Source: Nocardioides sp. InS609-2
GTDB taxonomy: Bacteria; Actinomycetota; Actinomycetes; Propionibacteriales; Nocardioidaceae
Direction: 5' to 3'
Length of the DNA: 64,000 nt
Assembly: GCF_023208195.1 (NCBI RefSeq)
Contig: NZ_CP060034.1
Coordinates: 2,356,001 to 2,420,000 of the forward strand
Shown here: positions 28,397 to 38,667 of the stretch, in pieces
Position numbering within the stretch: the first letter of the stretch is position 1
Layout: every line of letters starts with the position of its first letter
Made by a program: the position numbers and the translations under genes
Notes under the pieces: model-generated
Told to the model about the DNA's origin: nothing
The model's input: the letters and a program-made list of their open reading frames with translations, nothing else
The model's database searches: none

Positions 28397-28606
28397 ATGT
28401 CGAGCGATGACGACACCCCCGATATCAAGGCTGCCACTGGCCGCCAGGCGCTTCCGAGCGGCAGCGACTATTCACCACTGCCCGACCAACGGGGCAAGGC
28501 CATTGCTGAGGCCATCCCGGACGACGATGAGACCGACCCGTTGCCGCCGCCAGCGGACGCCCGACGGGCACGGGCCGAGGATGTGCCGGAGGCCGATTCC
28601 AAATGA
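28397..28606 (+). CDS. Small acidic proline-rich hypothetical protein
   Basis: 69 aa, highly charged and probably disordered (MSSDDDTPDIKAATGRQALP ... DDDETDPLPPPADARR). GGAAGGAAG precedes the ATG, and its stop overlaps the next start (ATGA), so the pair forms a unit. No known domain. It may be a partner or chaperone-like peptide for the next protein; this is inference from coupling only. Confidence 0.55.
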   Translation: MSSDDDTPDIKAATGRQALPSGSDYSPLPDQRGKAIAEAIPDDDETDPLPPPADARRARAEDVPEADSK

Positions 28607-29025
28607 GCCTCACGATCGTGAACCGCGTCGACGGTCTCGATCTCTACGTCGCGATCATGTACGAGGATCGCATGTGCGACGGCAATCCCCCGCCCGACGG
28701 AAGCTGGGCCAAAGCCGGCTGGTATCGCGTGCCCCCGTTCCAAACGCTGCCCCCGCCATACGAAGGGGCACCACCTTTGACCTTTGGGGGCCGAAAAGAG
28801 GTGATTACCGGCAGCATCAAGAGACGGTACGTCTACGTGCACGCCAGAGCCTGGAACGGATCGAACTGGGTGGCTGGCTGGGGAGACAGGAGTCCGAGAA
28901 ACCTGCCACTGCACTACGGGTTCAAGGAGTGCATCTGGTACCAGTTCGACCAGCCCCTCGATCGATGCTGGTTCCTTGAGTTCTACTCACCGTCGCAAGA
29001 CCTGACGGTCGATCTGCACCTCTAG
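28603..29025 (+). CDS. Hypothetical protein resembling DUF1036
   Basis: 140 aa without a signal peptide. The order LTIVNRVDGLDLYVAIMYED, WAKAGWYRVPP and RRYVYVHARAWNGSNWVAGW is like DUF1036 proteins, which share an Asn-Arg start, a GW-R-V-P block and a late YVYA-W block. Role of that family is unknown. It overlaps the acidic small gene by 4 nt. The family match is from memory of the pattern and is tentative. Confidence 0.55.
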   Translation: MSLTIVNRVDGLDLYVAIMYEDRMCDGNPPPDGSWAKAGWYRVPPFQTLPPPYEGAPPLTFGGRKEVITGSIKRRYVYVHARAWNGSNWVAGWGDRSPRNLPLHYGFKECIWYQFDQPLDRCWFLEFYSPSQDLTVDLHL

Positions 29026-29329
29026 GTCGCGTTCACAGCGGCACGAGCGGCAGGTCGTGCAGCGGCGCGGTCATCGCCTCCCGAATGGCTGATAACCGCG
29101 CGTGCTTACCGCTGGCCCCTCGACCAGGCGACGGCCTAGCAGCCAGGAGGCAGCAAGCGAGACGCCGAGCTGCCTCACCGGCAAACGGCTTCAACCCTGG
29201 CCATGGACAAGCCACGATCCCGGCAGCGTCATTCCGTCGCGAGACGGCGTGGCCAACGTAGATCTCGAACGCGGCGCGCCTTGGTCGCACGTCTGAGCCT
29301 AAACCGCTAGGAGCGCTGCTTTCGACCCT
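29026..29329. other. Convergent intergenic region
   Basis: About 300 bp between two converging hypothetical genes. No gene or clear terminator hairpin was recognised. Confidence 0.4.
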
Positions 29330-30124
29330 CTAGATGGCGTGAAGACGCCATCCGCCCTCTCCATAGGCGTAGAGCGTGTGGGAAAAGTCTGAAACGAACC
29401 ACAGGAAGTTCAATCCCTCTGGCAGGAGCAAGCCCTCGCTCGGCACCGCAGTCGGCTTGCCGACCAGCGCAGCGCGTTGAGCGAAGGGTAAAGAGCCCTC
29501 ATCGAGCGCCAGAAACAGGTGGGTCTCCTCATAGCCACTTGCTCGAAGCTTGTCGACGTGGCGCAGCTGATTCGGGAGCGACAACACTCCGGCGATAACG
29601 CCAGGTAGCCCCTCGAGCGAGTCATCGACTGCACCACCGGTCCCAGGCGGAAGGATCCGGATCGTCTGCCGGTTTGGCCTCTCGTCGGCAGCCATGTCGG
29701 GCATGCCTGACATGGAGGCGCTGGACTCCATCAGCCATTCGAAGTCGAGGGACGGCAGATGGCGGCTGTAAAGGCTGGACGGATCAGAAATCCCAAGAGC
29801 CTCTGACGTTGTGATGATGCGGGCGTACCGCTCCAACAACTCGGGTAGATCCCTCACGTCCCCAATGGAGATGTGCCACGTCCACCTACCGGGGTTCGGC
29901 ACCTCGTCGCGCGTCAGTGAATTTCGCTGCTGAACGCCCACACCGGCTTGGCTGGTCACCTCCAAGGCGGCCTCGCGGCCATCCGGATACGTCAGCCGGA
30001 CGTCAAACGCGCGTTGCCTGCCTCGGACGTCGTACGCCTCCGCTCGTGCGCCGACGGCGTTAGCGACGACGATGGCTGCGAACACCTCTTGCGAGGAGAG
30101 ACCGGCCAGAGGGTCAGCGTTCAT
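29330..30124 (-). CDS. Hypothetical protein
   Basis: 264 aa from ATG 30124 (MNADPLAGLSSQEVFAAIVV). An N-terminal part, EAYDVRGRQRAFDVRLTYPD then REAALEVTSQAG, looks like a small alpha/beta nuclease-like fold with D/E-x-T; the C-terminal half ends with FLWFVSDFSHTLYAYGEGGW. The 'AALEVTSQ' strand resembles the ExK-type cores of restriction-like proteins but lacks a clear lysine, so no nuclease role is claimed. It lies beside an IS630 element. Confidence 0.6.
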   Translation of the reverse strand: MNADPLAGLSSQEVFAAIVVANAVGARAEAYDVRGRQRAFDVRLTYPDGREAALEVTSQAGVGVQQRNSLTRDEVPNPGRWTWHISIGDVRDLPELLERYARIITTSEALGISDPSSLYSRHLPSLDFEWLMESSASMSGMPDMAADERPNRQTIRILPPGTGGAVDDSLEGLPGVIAGVLSLPNQLRHVDKLRASGYEETHLFLALDEGSLPFAQRAALVGKPTAVPSEGLLLPEGLNFLWFVSDFSHTLYAYGEGGWRLHAI

Positions 30125-30282
30125 ATGCGTGGAACTTAGACCAAGTCGCCTACCCCGCTCGCACCCCACCGCCGTCGACCTACCGCTTGGCGGGGATCGA
30201 TCCAACAGCCCTGCGTCTATCCGCCGCGTTCAGCCCACTCACGGGTAGCGCCATCAACGCAGTTCGCGAGGCCGGGCAGCTA

Positions 30283-31428
30283 GTGGTTCGTGTCGTAACT
30301 GTCTAGATGGTTGTGGTCTGAAATCATGGGGGTATGGCGAATCGTCCTGCTCCGGCCCTTGTTCTGCGTGCTGGCGATCGCGAAGAGCTCGAACGTTGGA
30401 CCCGGGCATCGACAGTGACGGCGTCTGCTGCGAAGCGTGCCCGGATCGTGTTGCTCGCGGACGACGGGGTGGCCAACACCCGGATCGCGGAGCTGGTCGA
30501 CGCGACGGTGACCACGGTGTTGTTGTGGCGGCAGCGGTACCAGGCCAAGGGGTTGGTTGGTCTGGCTGATCAGCCGCGGTCTGGTCGTCCGCGGACGCTG
30601 GACCATCGTGCGATCGTGGCCGAGACCTTGAAGCCGCCGCCGAAGAAGCTGGGTGTCACGCACTGGTCCTCGCGACTGCTTGCCGAGCGTCTGAAGATCA
30701 GCAACACCTCGGTCGCCCGCGCGTGGCGGGCCTACGGGGTCAAGCCGTGGAAGGCCGAATCGTTCCGGTTCTCCACCGACCCCGAGCTGGCCGGGAAGGT
30801 CACCGACATCTGCGGTCTCTACCTCGCGCCACCACAGAACGCGATCGTGCTGTGCGTGGATGAGAAGTCCCAGATCCAGGCGCTGGACCGCACCGTCCCG
30901 ATCCTGCCCATGCAGGAGGGGCGGATCGAGCGCCGATCCCACGACTACTACCGACACGGTACCTCGACCCTTTTCGCCGCCCTCGACATCGCCACCGGGC
31001 AAGTCACCGCCGCCCTCAAGCAACGGCACCGACATCAGGAGTTCCTGGCGTTCCTCAAGCAGATCGAACGGGCCTACCGACACGTCCTCGACAGCGACGG
31101 CGAGCCCGTCGAGCTGCACCTGGTGATGGACAACTACGCCGCACACAAACACACGAACGTCCGCGCGTGGCTCGAGAAGAACCCGCGGTTCAAGGTCCAC
31201 TTCACCCCGACCCACGCCTCCTGGATGAACCTGGTCGAGGTCTGGTTCGGCATCGTCGAGCGACAAGCCATCCGCCGCGGAGTGTTCAAGTCCGTCAAAG
31301 ACCTCAACACCAAGATCCGCACCTTCATCGACGGCTGGAACGACCGCTCCCACCCCTTCGTGTGGACAAAGACCGCCGAGGAAATCCTCAAGAAGGCCAA
31401 CCGTCCAACAACTTCAAATCCGCGCCAC
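30283..31428 (+). mobile_element. IS630-family insertion sequence
   Basis: About 1.15 kb. The element is flanked by TA dinucleotides (30281-30282 and 31429-31430), the IS630 target duplication. Imperfect terminal repeats begin GTGG on the left and end CCAC on the right, with scattered matches for about 25 bp. One intact transposase gene fills it. Confidence 0.75.
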
Positions 31429-31431
31429 TAG
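30334..31431 (+). CDS. IS630-family transposase
   Basis: 365 aa, full length. An N-terminal helix-turn-helix (ARIVLLADDGVANTRIAELV), a linker (LADQPRSGRPRTL), and the DDE catalytic residues: Asp in IVLCVDEKSQIQ, Asp in LVMDNYAAHKH, and Glu in WMNLVEVWFGIVE. It cuts and pastes the element into TA sites. The TAG stop (31429-31431) begins with the TA target duplication itself, so the stop codon is completed by host DNA. Confidence 0.92.
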   Translation: MANRPAPALVLRAGDREELERWTRASTVTASAAKRARIVLLADDGVANTRIAELVDATVTTVLLWRQRYQAKGLVGLADQPRSGRPRTLDHRAIVAETLKPPPKKLGVTHWSSRLLAERLKISNTSVARAWRAYGVKPWKAESFRFSTDPELAGKVTDICGLYLAPPQNAIVLCVDEKSQIQALDRTVPILPMQEGRIERRSHDYYRHGTSTLFAALDIATGQVTAALKQRHRHQEFLAFLKQIERAYRHVLDSDGEPVELHLVMDNYAAHKHTNVRAWLEKNPRFKVHFTPTHASWMNLVEVWFGIVERQAIRRGVFKSVKDLNTKIRTFIDGWNDRSHPFVWTKTAEEILKKANRPTTSNPRH

Positions 31432-31535
31432 CGGACGTATCCGCGACGCTATGGGGCAGGGTGGACTAGTCAGGCTGGACACCTGCAGTGCTTCTCATAG
31501 ATTGCTGGCAAGAGAATCACCACACGGGGGTGACC

Positions 31536-32885
31536 ATGAAACGTCGGGCGTCAGGACATCTTGGGCTCTGGCTCCTTTCTGCTGCGGTTGTGCTTTTGAC
31601 TCCGGGCCCAAGCTGGGCCGACGAGCCTCCGGGTGTAGTGCTCACGACGGACGCACAGGGTGGCGACACGGTGTCGGTGTCTCGGACCAGTGAGGGCGGC
31701 TTCACGGGAAACATCTCTCTCAGCAACGTCTCCGACGTCCTCTACACCGTCACAGCCAAAGGCACCGGTGCCATCGAGAACTGCGCATTGCAGGTCGTTC
31801 CTTCATCTTTGCCGGCCAATCGCACAATGAAGATCGCGCTGAAGGTCGTGCAGCCGTGCACCGTGTCAGGGAACGGTGACGCCGTAACGCTTCACTTCGA
31901 TGCAACGATTCCGGGCGACCTCTCGGTCGTGTTGACCAACCCCACGAAGCCGGAAACGAATTTGGAGCCACTGCTTCCACCTTTCGGCTGGATGGCGCTC
32001 GCGGCATTCACTCTTCTCCTCGTTTGGTATCTGGCTCGACCGAAGCTGAAGGTGCCGGGGAAGGACGCTCAGGGCAAGATTGCCTACAACGAGCCGGCGG
32101 CCAACCCGCCAGGTAATGGGGTGTCGACAGCCAAGACCAAGGATGTCGATTGGCGCACGCCTGTCGTTGGGGTGCCGACAGGATGGACCTTCAAGGATAG
32201 TTGGGCCAGCAATCTGAGCGTCGGCACCACGGTCTTCATCGCACTCTTCGGGTCGAAGGAGATCATCACCGCAATTTTCGGAGAGGCAACTGACGAGAGT
32301 CTTGCCCAGTTGCTTGTTGTCGGCGCCTTCGCCGGACTATTCGTGGGGCTCGCCCCTTTGGTCGTAAAGACGATCGGACCCTCGACTGTTCCCACCGTGG
32401 GTGGTCTGATGGCCGGCGCCCTCTTCACTCTGACGGGTGTCCTTGGCCAAATCGTCACGATCGCTTGGATTCTTCGCAAGGGGGAAGTGGAGGCCACTGA
32501 CACGATGTACTCAATCCCTCGTCAAGTGCTTACACTTGTGATGAGCGGCGACTCCGTAGCGATTATCGCGCTAGCGCTTTCAGCCTTCCTATTGTTCTAC
32601 GCCTACTGGACCCTCCGGGTGGTTTTCGTAGAGGCTTTCCCCGGGCCCAAGGACAAGCCCGGCCCCGAGCCAATCCCGAATGACCTCCTGGCGGCCGCCG
32701 CGCTTGTCGGAGGCGGCGCAGCCACCGAGGACGAGATCGCACAGGCTCTTTCGCGGGTGGCAAAAGGTGCTCGCAAGTTCACTCAATCGTCGAGCGCCGG
32801 TGACGAGGACTACCCTCTTGACTACATAGAGATGCTGCCGTCGCCCGGGGATGACCAGCGACCGCTCCCCGCGGCAATTCTTTAG
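31536..32885 (+). CDS. Hypothetical membrane protein with signal peptide
   Basis: 449 aa. Signal peptide MKRRASGHLGLWLLSAAVVL ending at SWADE; an extracellular beta-rich domain of about 120 residues; then a membrane helix (WMALAAFTLLLVWYLARP), a cytoplasmic linker, and roughly four more hydrophobic helices (FVGLAPLVV, ALFTLTGVLGQIVTIAWIL, IIALALSAFLLFYAYW). The acidic C-terminus is soluble. No family recognised. GGGGGTG precedes the start at 31536. Its codon use is less GC-rich than neighbours, suggesting acquisition. Confidence 0.65.
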   Translation: MKRRASGHLGLWLLSAAVVLLTPGPSWADEPPGVVLTTDAQGGDTVSVSRTSEGGFTGNISLSNVSDVLYTVTAKGTGAIENCALQVVPSSLPANRTMKIALKVVQPCTVSGNGDAVTLHFDATIPGDLSVVLTNPTKPETNLEPLLPPFGWMALAAFTLLLVWYLARPKLKVPGKDAQGKIAYNEPAANPPGNGVSTAKTKDVDWRTPVVGVPTGWTFKDSWASNLSVGTTVFIALFGSKEIITAIFGEATDESLAQLLVVGAFAGLFVGLAPLVVKTIGPSTVPTVGGLMAGALFTLTGVLGQIVTIAWILRKGEVEATDTMYSIPRQVLTLVMSGDSVAIIALALSAFLLFYAYWTLRVVFVEAFPGPKDKPGPEPIPNDLLAAAALVGGGAATEDEIAQALSRVAKGARKFTQSSSAGDEDYPLDYIEMLPSPGDDQRPLPAAIL

Positions 32886-32984
32886 CAAAGATGGCCGCGC
32901 ACTTCTACTGATCGACTCCGTGCCCCGCCGCATGATCAGGCCGCGCCATGAGCCCGGCGAGAGGGCGCGTCACTTCGCCCGCCT

Positions 32985-33173
32985 ATGACTGTCAAGACGT
33001 ACGACGGGTCGGAGCAACCCGCAGCCGGGCCTCACCGCCAGGACCAGAGCCTGCTGCACAGGCTGCGTAGGAGCACCCGGGTCGGGTACCGAGAAGTTCG
33101 CGAGCGACACCAGACGGTCGAGCTCCGAGCGCGGGCACCACCCATCCAGACACGAAGAGAGGTTCCATCGTGA
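32985..33173 (+). CDS. Possible small ORF coupled to the SRPBCC gene
   Basis: 62 aa, basic (MTVKTYDGSEQPAAGPHRQD ... TRREVPS). No homology recognised. The only support is a 4-nt GTGA overlap with the next gene and the absence of another gene in this 280-bp gap. It may be spurious. Confidence 0.25.
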   Translation: MTVKTYDGSEQPAAGPHRQDQSLLHRLRRSTRVGYREVRERHQTVELRARAPPIQTRREVPS

Positions 33174-33631
33174 GCCAGATCCAGAAGTCCATCGATGTCG
33201 ACGTACCGGTCAGCACGGCGTACAACCAGTGGACGCAGTTCGAGTCCTTCCCGGAGTTCATGTCGGGCGTCGAGTCGATCACCCAGATCGGCGACACCCG
33301 GAGCCACTGGGTCACCAACATCGCCGGCGTCGAGCGCGAGTTCGACACCGAGGTCAGCGAACAGCACCCTGACGAGCGGGTCGCGTGGCACAGCGTGGGG
33401 GGCGACACGAAGCACGCCGGCGTGGTCACCTTCCACCGCCTCGACGAGTCGAGGACCCGCGTCATGGTCCAGATCGACTGGGACGCCTCGGGCCTCCTCG
33501 AGAAGCTCGGATCGATGGTCAACGTCGACGATCGCCAGGTCGCCAAGGACCTCGACCGCTTCAAGGACTTCATCGAGAGGCAGGGCAACGAGTCCGGCGC
33601 GTGGCGCGGCGACGTCGACGCCGGGTCCTGA
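33170..33631 (+). CDS. SRPBCC-family (polyketide cyclase/START-like) protein
   Basis: 153 aa. Typical pattern: SQIQKSIDVDVPVSTAYNQW then FESFPEFMSGVESITQ, VEREFDTEV, ERVAWHSVGG and a C-terminal helix VDDRQVAKDLDRFKDFIE. The fold makes a hydrophobic pocket for lipids or aromatic ligands. Single-domain members like this are often stress-associated, with no proven reaction. GTG 33170 has GAGAGG upstream. Confidence 0.85.
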   Translation: MSQIQKSIDVDVPVSTAYNQWTQFESFPEFMSGVESITQIGDTRSHWVTNIAGVEREFDTEVSEQHPDERVAWHSVGGDTKHAGVVTFHRLDESRTRVMVQIDWDASGLLEKLGSMVNVDDRQVAKDLDRFKDFIERQGNESGAWRGDVDAGS

Positions 33632-33742
33632 CGCGCCAACCACCGCAGGGGACGTCCAAGCCAGCGTGGCGGTCGCAGTTGGCCGCAGACGCCGGTGTCC
33701 GAGTGCGACAGGGCGTCCCGCCCGTCGTGCGAGCATGGGGTC

Positions 33743-34303
33743 ATGGGACTTCGGGGGACGGTCCGCCTGCTCGGCGCCGTACTCGTGCTCACCGGGTGCT
33801 CGGGTCCGGACTACGGCGGCACGGCGGTGCGCGACCACCTCTCCATGGCGCCGGGCGTGGCCGCGGTGGAGACCCATACGGGTTTCCAGTATCCCGAGTG
33901 GATCGACATCGAGCTCACCGAGGACGTGACGGTCGAGCAGCTCGGCGCCCTGGCCGACCGGATGACCGAGCTCGACGACTCCCGCTTCGAGAAGGACTGG
34001 ACGATCGCCCACTACCGGCTGCTTCGTCCCAACGGCACCGACCACGCCGACGAGGTGCGCGGGTCGGCGCTCTACCTCGGCGACGAGGTCAGCCGGGAGT
34101 CGTTGCGGCGGTGGTTCGAGGCCGGTGACGTGTCGGAGTCCTCGGTGGTCGTCTTCTACCTCACCGACGACCCCGCCGACCTCATCGTGCTGGCCGACGA
34201 CGAGGAGACGGCCGCTGCTGAGCGGCTGGAGCACGGGGACGACGCGCTGTTCGCGGACACGAACTTCCGCGAGTGGAGTGACGGCGACGACTGGTCCCCC
34301 TGA
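33743..34303 (+). CDS. Hypothetical lipoprotein
   Basis: 186 aa. The short signal (RGTVRLLGAVLVLTGC) ends in the lipobox LTGC. The remainder is acidic and appears to contain two repeats of an alpha/beta unit, with no named family. The start at 33743 places the lipobox correctly. It converges on the beta-glucosidase gene. Confidence 0.7.
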   Translation: MGLRGTVRLLGAVLVLTGCSGPDYGGTAVRDHLSMAPGVAAVETHTGFQYPEWIDIELTEDVTVEQLGALADRMTELDDSRFEKDWTIAHYRLLRPNGTDHADEVRGSALYLGDEVSRESLRRWFEAGDVSESSVVVFYLTDDPADLIVLADDEETAAAERLEHGDDALFADTNFREWSDGDDWSP

Positions 34304-34324
34304 GCCTGCCTCGACCGGGGACAG

Positions 34325-35713
<1,389 letters not shown>

Positions 35714-35730
35714 CCGGCGACGATATCCGC

Positions 35731-36372
35731 ATGACCCTCGACCTGTACGCCGCTTCGTCGAGGCCGCTGACCAGACGTCCGGACCGCGAGACCGCGCACT
35801 CGTTCTCGTTCGGCGAGCACTACGACCCCGCGAACCTCGGCTTCGGGCCGCTGATCGCCCACAACGACGACAAGGTGTCGCCCGGAGGCGGCTATCCGAC
35901 GCATCCGCACAGCGACCTCGAGATCGTCACCTGGGTGCTGTCGGGGGCGCTGGTGCACACCGACTCGCTCGGGCATCACTCGGTGCTGGAGCCCGGGACC
36001 GTGCAGGTGCAGTCGGCCGGCTCGGGCATTACGCACTCCGAGATCGCAGACGCCGCGTCCGGGCCGACCAGGTTCGTACAGGCGTGGGTGCGGCCCGACT
36101 CGTCCGGAGGTACGCCGTCGCGCGCCGTCTCCTCGCCCGTTGTCGCGGCGGGGTTGCACCGGGTTGCCGGGGGTTCGGACCTGCCGATCGGGGTGGCCGG
36201 GGCGACGTTCTGGGTGGGCTCGGTCGCTTCGAGCGTCGTACTGCCGGAAGCTCCGCTGCTGCACGTGTTCGACGCGAGCTCGGGCGATGCGTGGCGCGTC
36301 CGCGACGAGCCGGGTCGCTCTCTGGAGCTGGCGGCGCCCGGATCGCTGCTGGTGTGGGCGTTCGATCACTGA
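35731..36372 (+). CDS. Pirin-family protein
   Basis: 213 aa bicupin. The N-terminal cupin has the metal-binding His cluster (TAHSFSFGEHYDP, GYPTHPHSDLEIVTWVLSGA, then SGITHSEIA). Some pirins oxidise quercetin; others are redox-sensitive regulators. Start ATG 35731 removes an unlikely N-terminal extension. It is divergent from the GH1 gene and may be cotranscribed with the MFS gene 25 nt on. Confidence 0.87.
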   Translation: MTLDLYAASSRPLTRRPDRETAHSFSFGEHYDPANLGFGPLIAHNDDKVSPGGGYPTHPHSDLEIVTWVLSGALVHTDSLGHHSVLEPGTVQVQSAGSGITHSEIADAASGPTRFVQAWVRPDSSGGTPSRAVSSPVVAAGLHRVAGGSDLPIGVAGATFWVGSVASSVVLPEAPLLHVFDASSGDAWRVRDEPGRSLELAAPGSLLVWAFDH

Positions 36373-36397
36373 GCGCTGGTCTGAGAGGGTGCTGCCC

Positions 36398-37552
36398 GTG
36401 GACCTCCGCGAGCTGCCCCGCGTCGTGTGGGTGCTGGCGGCCTCCCGCTTCGTCGGCTCGGCGACGGCGTTCGTCTTCCTCTTCCTCACCCTCTATCTGA
36501 CCGGGCCGCGCGACCTGAGCGCGCCGACCGCAGGCGTGATCTCCGGTGTCATCGGGGTCGCCCTGCTGGTGGGCAACTTCACCGGCGGACGCTGGGGTGA
36601 CCGGTTCGGCCACCGCCGGGTGCTGCTCATCGCGTCGTCGGTCGGCGCCGTCGTACTCATGTCCGTGCCGTGGCTGCCGGTCTGGCTGATGGCAGCCGCC
36701 CTCCCGGTGGCCGCGTATCTGAGTGCCACCGGCGGCGTCTCGACAGGCGCCCTCACCGCTCTTGCCGTGCCCCGGGGCAGCCGGCGTACCGCCGTGGCCA
36801 TCAACCGGGCCGCCTCCAACGCCGGCTTCGTGATCGGCCCGCTGCTCGGAGCGCTGGTGTTCACCTGGAGTTGCGACGCCCTGTTCATCCTCGACGGCCT
36901 GGCCGTGCTGGCGATCCGGGTCGCGCTCAGCCGAGCGCTGCCCAAGGAGGAGCCTGCCGTCGAGGTCGAGGAGGTTCCGCATCCCGGAATGTGGGGCTCC
37001 GTGCGCGCCGACCGGTCGCTGGTGGTGCTGCTCGTCGGCGTGGTGCTCGTCGACATCGTCTATCGCCAGCTCTACACGACTCTCCCGCTGCACCTGCGAG
37101 ACTCGGGGGCGCCCATCGGCCTCTACGCGACCGTGATCGCGGTCGGCTCCGGGCTCATTCTGCTGCTCGAGATCCCGGCGACGCAGCAGTTGCGCCACCG
37201 GTCGGCGTACCCCGTGATCGCGATCGGCTACGCCCTGGTCGGAGTCGGCACCGTCATGTTCGGTCTGCCGGTGACGGTCGTGACGGTAGTGATCGCGATG
37301 ACGGTGCTCACGGCCGGCGAGATCCTCTACAAGACGACCGCCACCGCGCACTTCCTCGATGCGGCGCCCGACCACCTCGTCGGGCAGTACCAGGGCCTCT
37401 ACAGCGGCGCCTCCACCAGCGGCATGATGCTGGCCGGCCCGATCGGCACGACCTTGTACGCCGCAGCGCCGGGGTTGCTCTGGCCGGCGATGGGAGCCAC
37501 CGCGGTTGTGGCGGCAGGGTTCGTGCTGGCGTCGGCTACCGCCGCTGGTTGA
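36398..37552 (+). CDS. MFS transporter
   Basis: 384 aa with about 12 membrane helices. The MFS loop 2-3 signature is visible as GGRWGDRFGHRRVLL, and helix 5 contains AINRAASNAGFVIGPLLGAL. It probably exports a small molecule; the substrate is unknown. GTG 36398 follows GAGAGG; GTG 36389 is possible. The stop codon lies inside the first unit of a tandem repeat. Confidence 0.87.
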   Translation: MDLRELPRVVWVLAASRFVGSATAFVFLFLTLYLTGPRDLSAPTAGVISGVIGVALLVGNFTGGRWGDRFGHRRVLLIASSVGAVVLMSVPWLPVWLMAAALPVAAYLSATGGVSTGALTALAVPRGSRRTAVAINRAASNAGFVIGPLLGALVFTWSCDALFILDGLAVLAIRVALSRALPKEEPAVEVEEVPHPGMWGSVRADRSLVVLLVGVVLVDIVYRQLYTTLPLHLRDSGAPIGLYATVIAVGSGLILLLEIPATQQLRHRSAYPVIAIGYALVGVGTVMFGLPVTVVTVVIAMTVLTAGEILYKTTATAHFLDAAPDHLVGQYQGLYSGASTSGMMLAGPIGTTLYAAAPGLLWPAMGATAVVAAGFVLASATAAG

Positions 37553-37686
37553 GGTGCGAGCGCAGCCTTGCGTTGAGGTGCGAGCGCAGCCTTGCGTTGA
37601 GGTGCGAGCGCAGCCTTGCGTTGAGGTGCGAGCGCAGCCTTGCGTTGAGGTGCGAGCGCAGCCTTGCGTTGAGGTGCGAGCGCAGC
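37549..37686 (+). repeat. 24-bp tandem repeat, five full copies plus a partial sixth
   Basis: The unit TTGAGGTGCGAGCGCAGC-CTTGCG repeats exactly from 37549 to 37668, and an 18-base partial copy follows. The repeat starts in the MFS stop codon. The unit equals the first part of the dispersed Nocardioides-type element that continues GCGAGCCTCGAAACG here, so it looks like a slippage expansion of one arm of that element. Confidence 0.9.
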
Positions 37687-37768
37687 GAGCCTCGAAACGA
37701 GCCTCGAAGCCAAGACCGTTTCGCCTCGGTTTCGAGGCTCGTCGCTAGCGCTCCTCGCACCTCAACCA
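37669..37768. repeat. Long imperfect hairpin of a dispersed repeat
   Basis: TTGAGGTGCGAGCGCAGCGA-GCCTCGAAACG on the left pairs with GTTTCGAGGCTCGTCGCTAG-CGCTCCTCGCACCTCAACCA on the right, with a ~25-nt centre. It lies between the convergent MFS and lipid-kinase genes, overlaps the end of the latter, and could act as a bidirectional terminator. Confidence 0.8.
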
Positions 37769-38667
37769 GCGGTGGGAGCGAGGACGGACAATGCTCCCGG
37801 CACCACCTCGACGACGAGGGGCGGGTCAGTCAGCCCAGGCAGGTCACCCAAGGGCTCACCATCGGCACCGACCGGGATGGGGCCCCGAGCACGGCCGGAC
37901 AGCTCGACCCGCCGGCCACGCAGCACGGTCACCTCGGGACGGGCGACGTGCGAGCCGTCGTACACGCTCGGGAGCGACCGGATCAGGGCGACCCGGGATG
38001 CCGCTTCGATGACGACGATGTCGAGGAGCCCGTCGTCGAGGCCGGCATCGGGCGCGATCTTCATGCCCTTGCCGTAGTAGGCCGAGTTGGCCACCACCAC
38101 GGTCGCCGCGGAGAACTCGTGCCCGGTTCCGTCGACGTCGAGGCGATAGCGCCCCGGCCTGTACGAAGCGAGCGCGCGCACCGCAGCGAGCGGGTACTGC
38201 AGCGACCTCGGCACCCACCGGGCGCGGTCGACGATGGCGGCCGCGCGGGCGTCGACCCCGGCGTAGACCGAGCCGGCCACCAGCAGGTCGCCGACGCGCA
38301 GCAGGTCGACCTTGCGTGGCGACGCCTCGAGCAGGATCGATGCCTGCTGGGCCGGAGATGCGGGCAGCCCGAGCATCCGGGCGAAGTCGTTGCCGCGGCC
38401 GGCCGGCACGATCCCCAGGGTGCCGCCGAGGCCGGAGACGAGACCGGCGAGCGACGACAGCATGCCGTCACCACCGACCGAGACGACCACGTCGCCACGT
38501 TCGATGGCTTCGATGGCCAGCGCGCGCATGGCCTGCGGGCCGGGCGAGTAGGTCACCTCGACCGTCGCCCCGGCCTGACGCAGCACCCGCGCCACAGGCA
38601 CCACGGCCTCCGGGGCGGCGCCGCCACCGGCGGCGGGGTTGACGAGAAACGTGAACGACCGCGTCAC
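37762..38667 (-). CDS. Diacylglycerol kinase-family lipid kinase
   Basis: 301 aa. Family motifs: FLVNPAAGGG at the N-terminus, the nucleotide loop VVSVGGDGMLSSLAGLV, IVPAGRGNDFARMLG and, late, PIPVGADGEPLG. Such kinases phosphorylate diacylglycerol or related lipids with ATP. The GTG at 38667 overlaps the stop of the AGPS-like gene by 4 nt, so both are read from one transcript, which suggests a shared lipid pathway. Confidence 0.88.
   Translation of the reverse strand: MTRSFTFLVNPAAGGGAAPEAVVPVARVLRQAGATVEVTYSPGPQAMRALAIEAIERGDVVVSVGGDGMLSSLAGLVSGLGGTLGIVPAGRGNDFARMLGLPASPAQQASILLEASPRKVDLLRVGDLLVAGSVYAGVDARAAAIVDRARWVPRSLQYPLAAVRALASYRPGRYRLDVDGTGHEFSAATVVVANSAYYGKGMKIAPDAGLDDGLLDIVVIEAASRVALIRSLPSVYDGSHVARPEVTVLRGRRVELSGRARGPIPVGADGEPLGDLPGLTDPPLVVEVVPGALSVLAPTAG

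Noticed and set aside
37506..37760. Plus- and minus-strand ORFs through the tandem repeat (VEVRAQPCVEV... and RSHLNARL...)
   Set aside because: They exist only because the 24-bp unit is a multiple of three; no ribosome site or homology.
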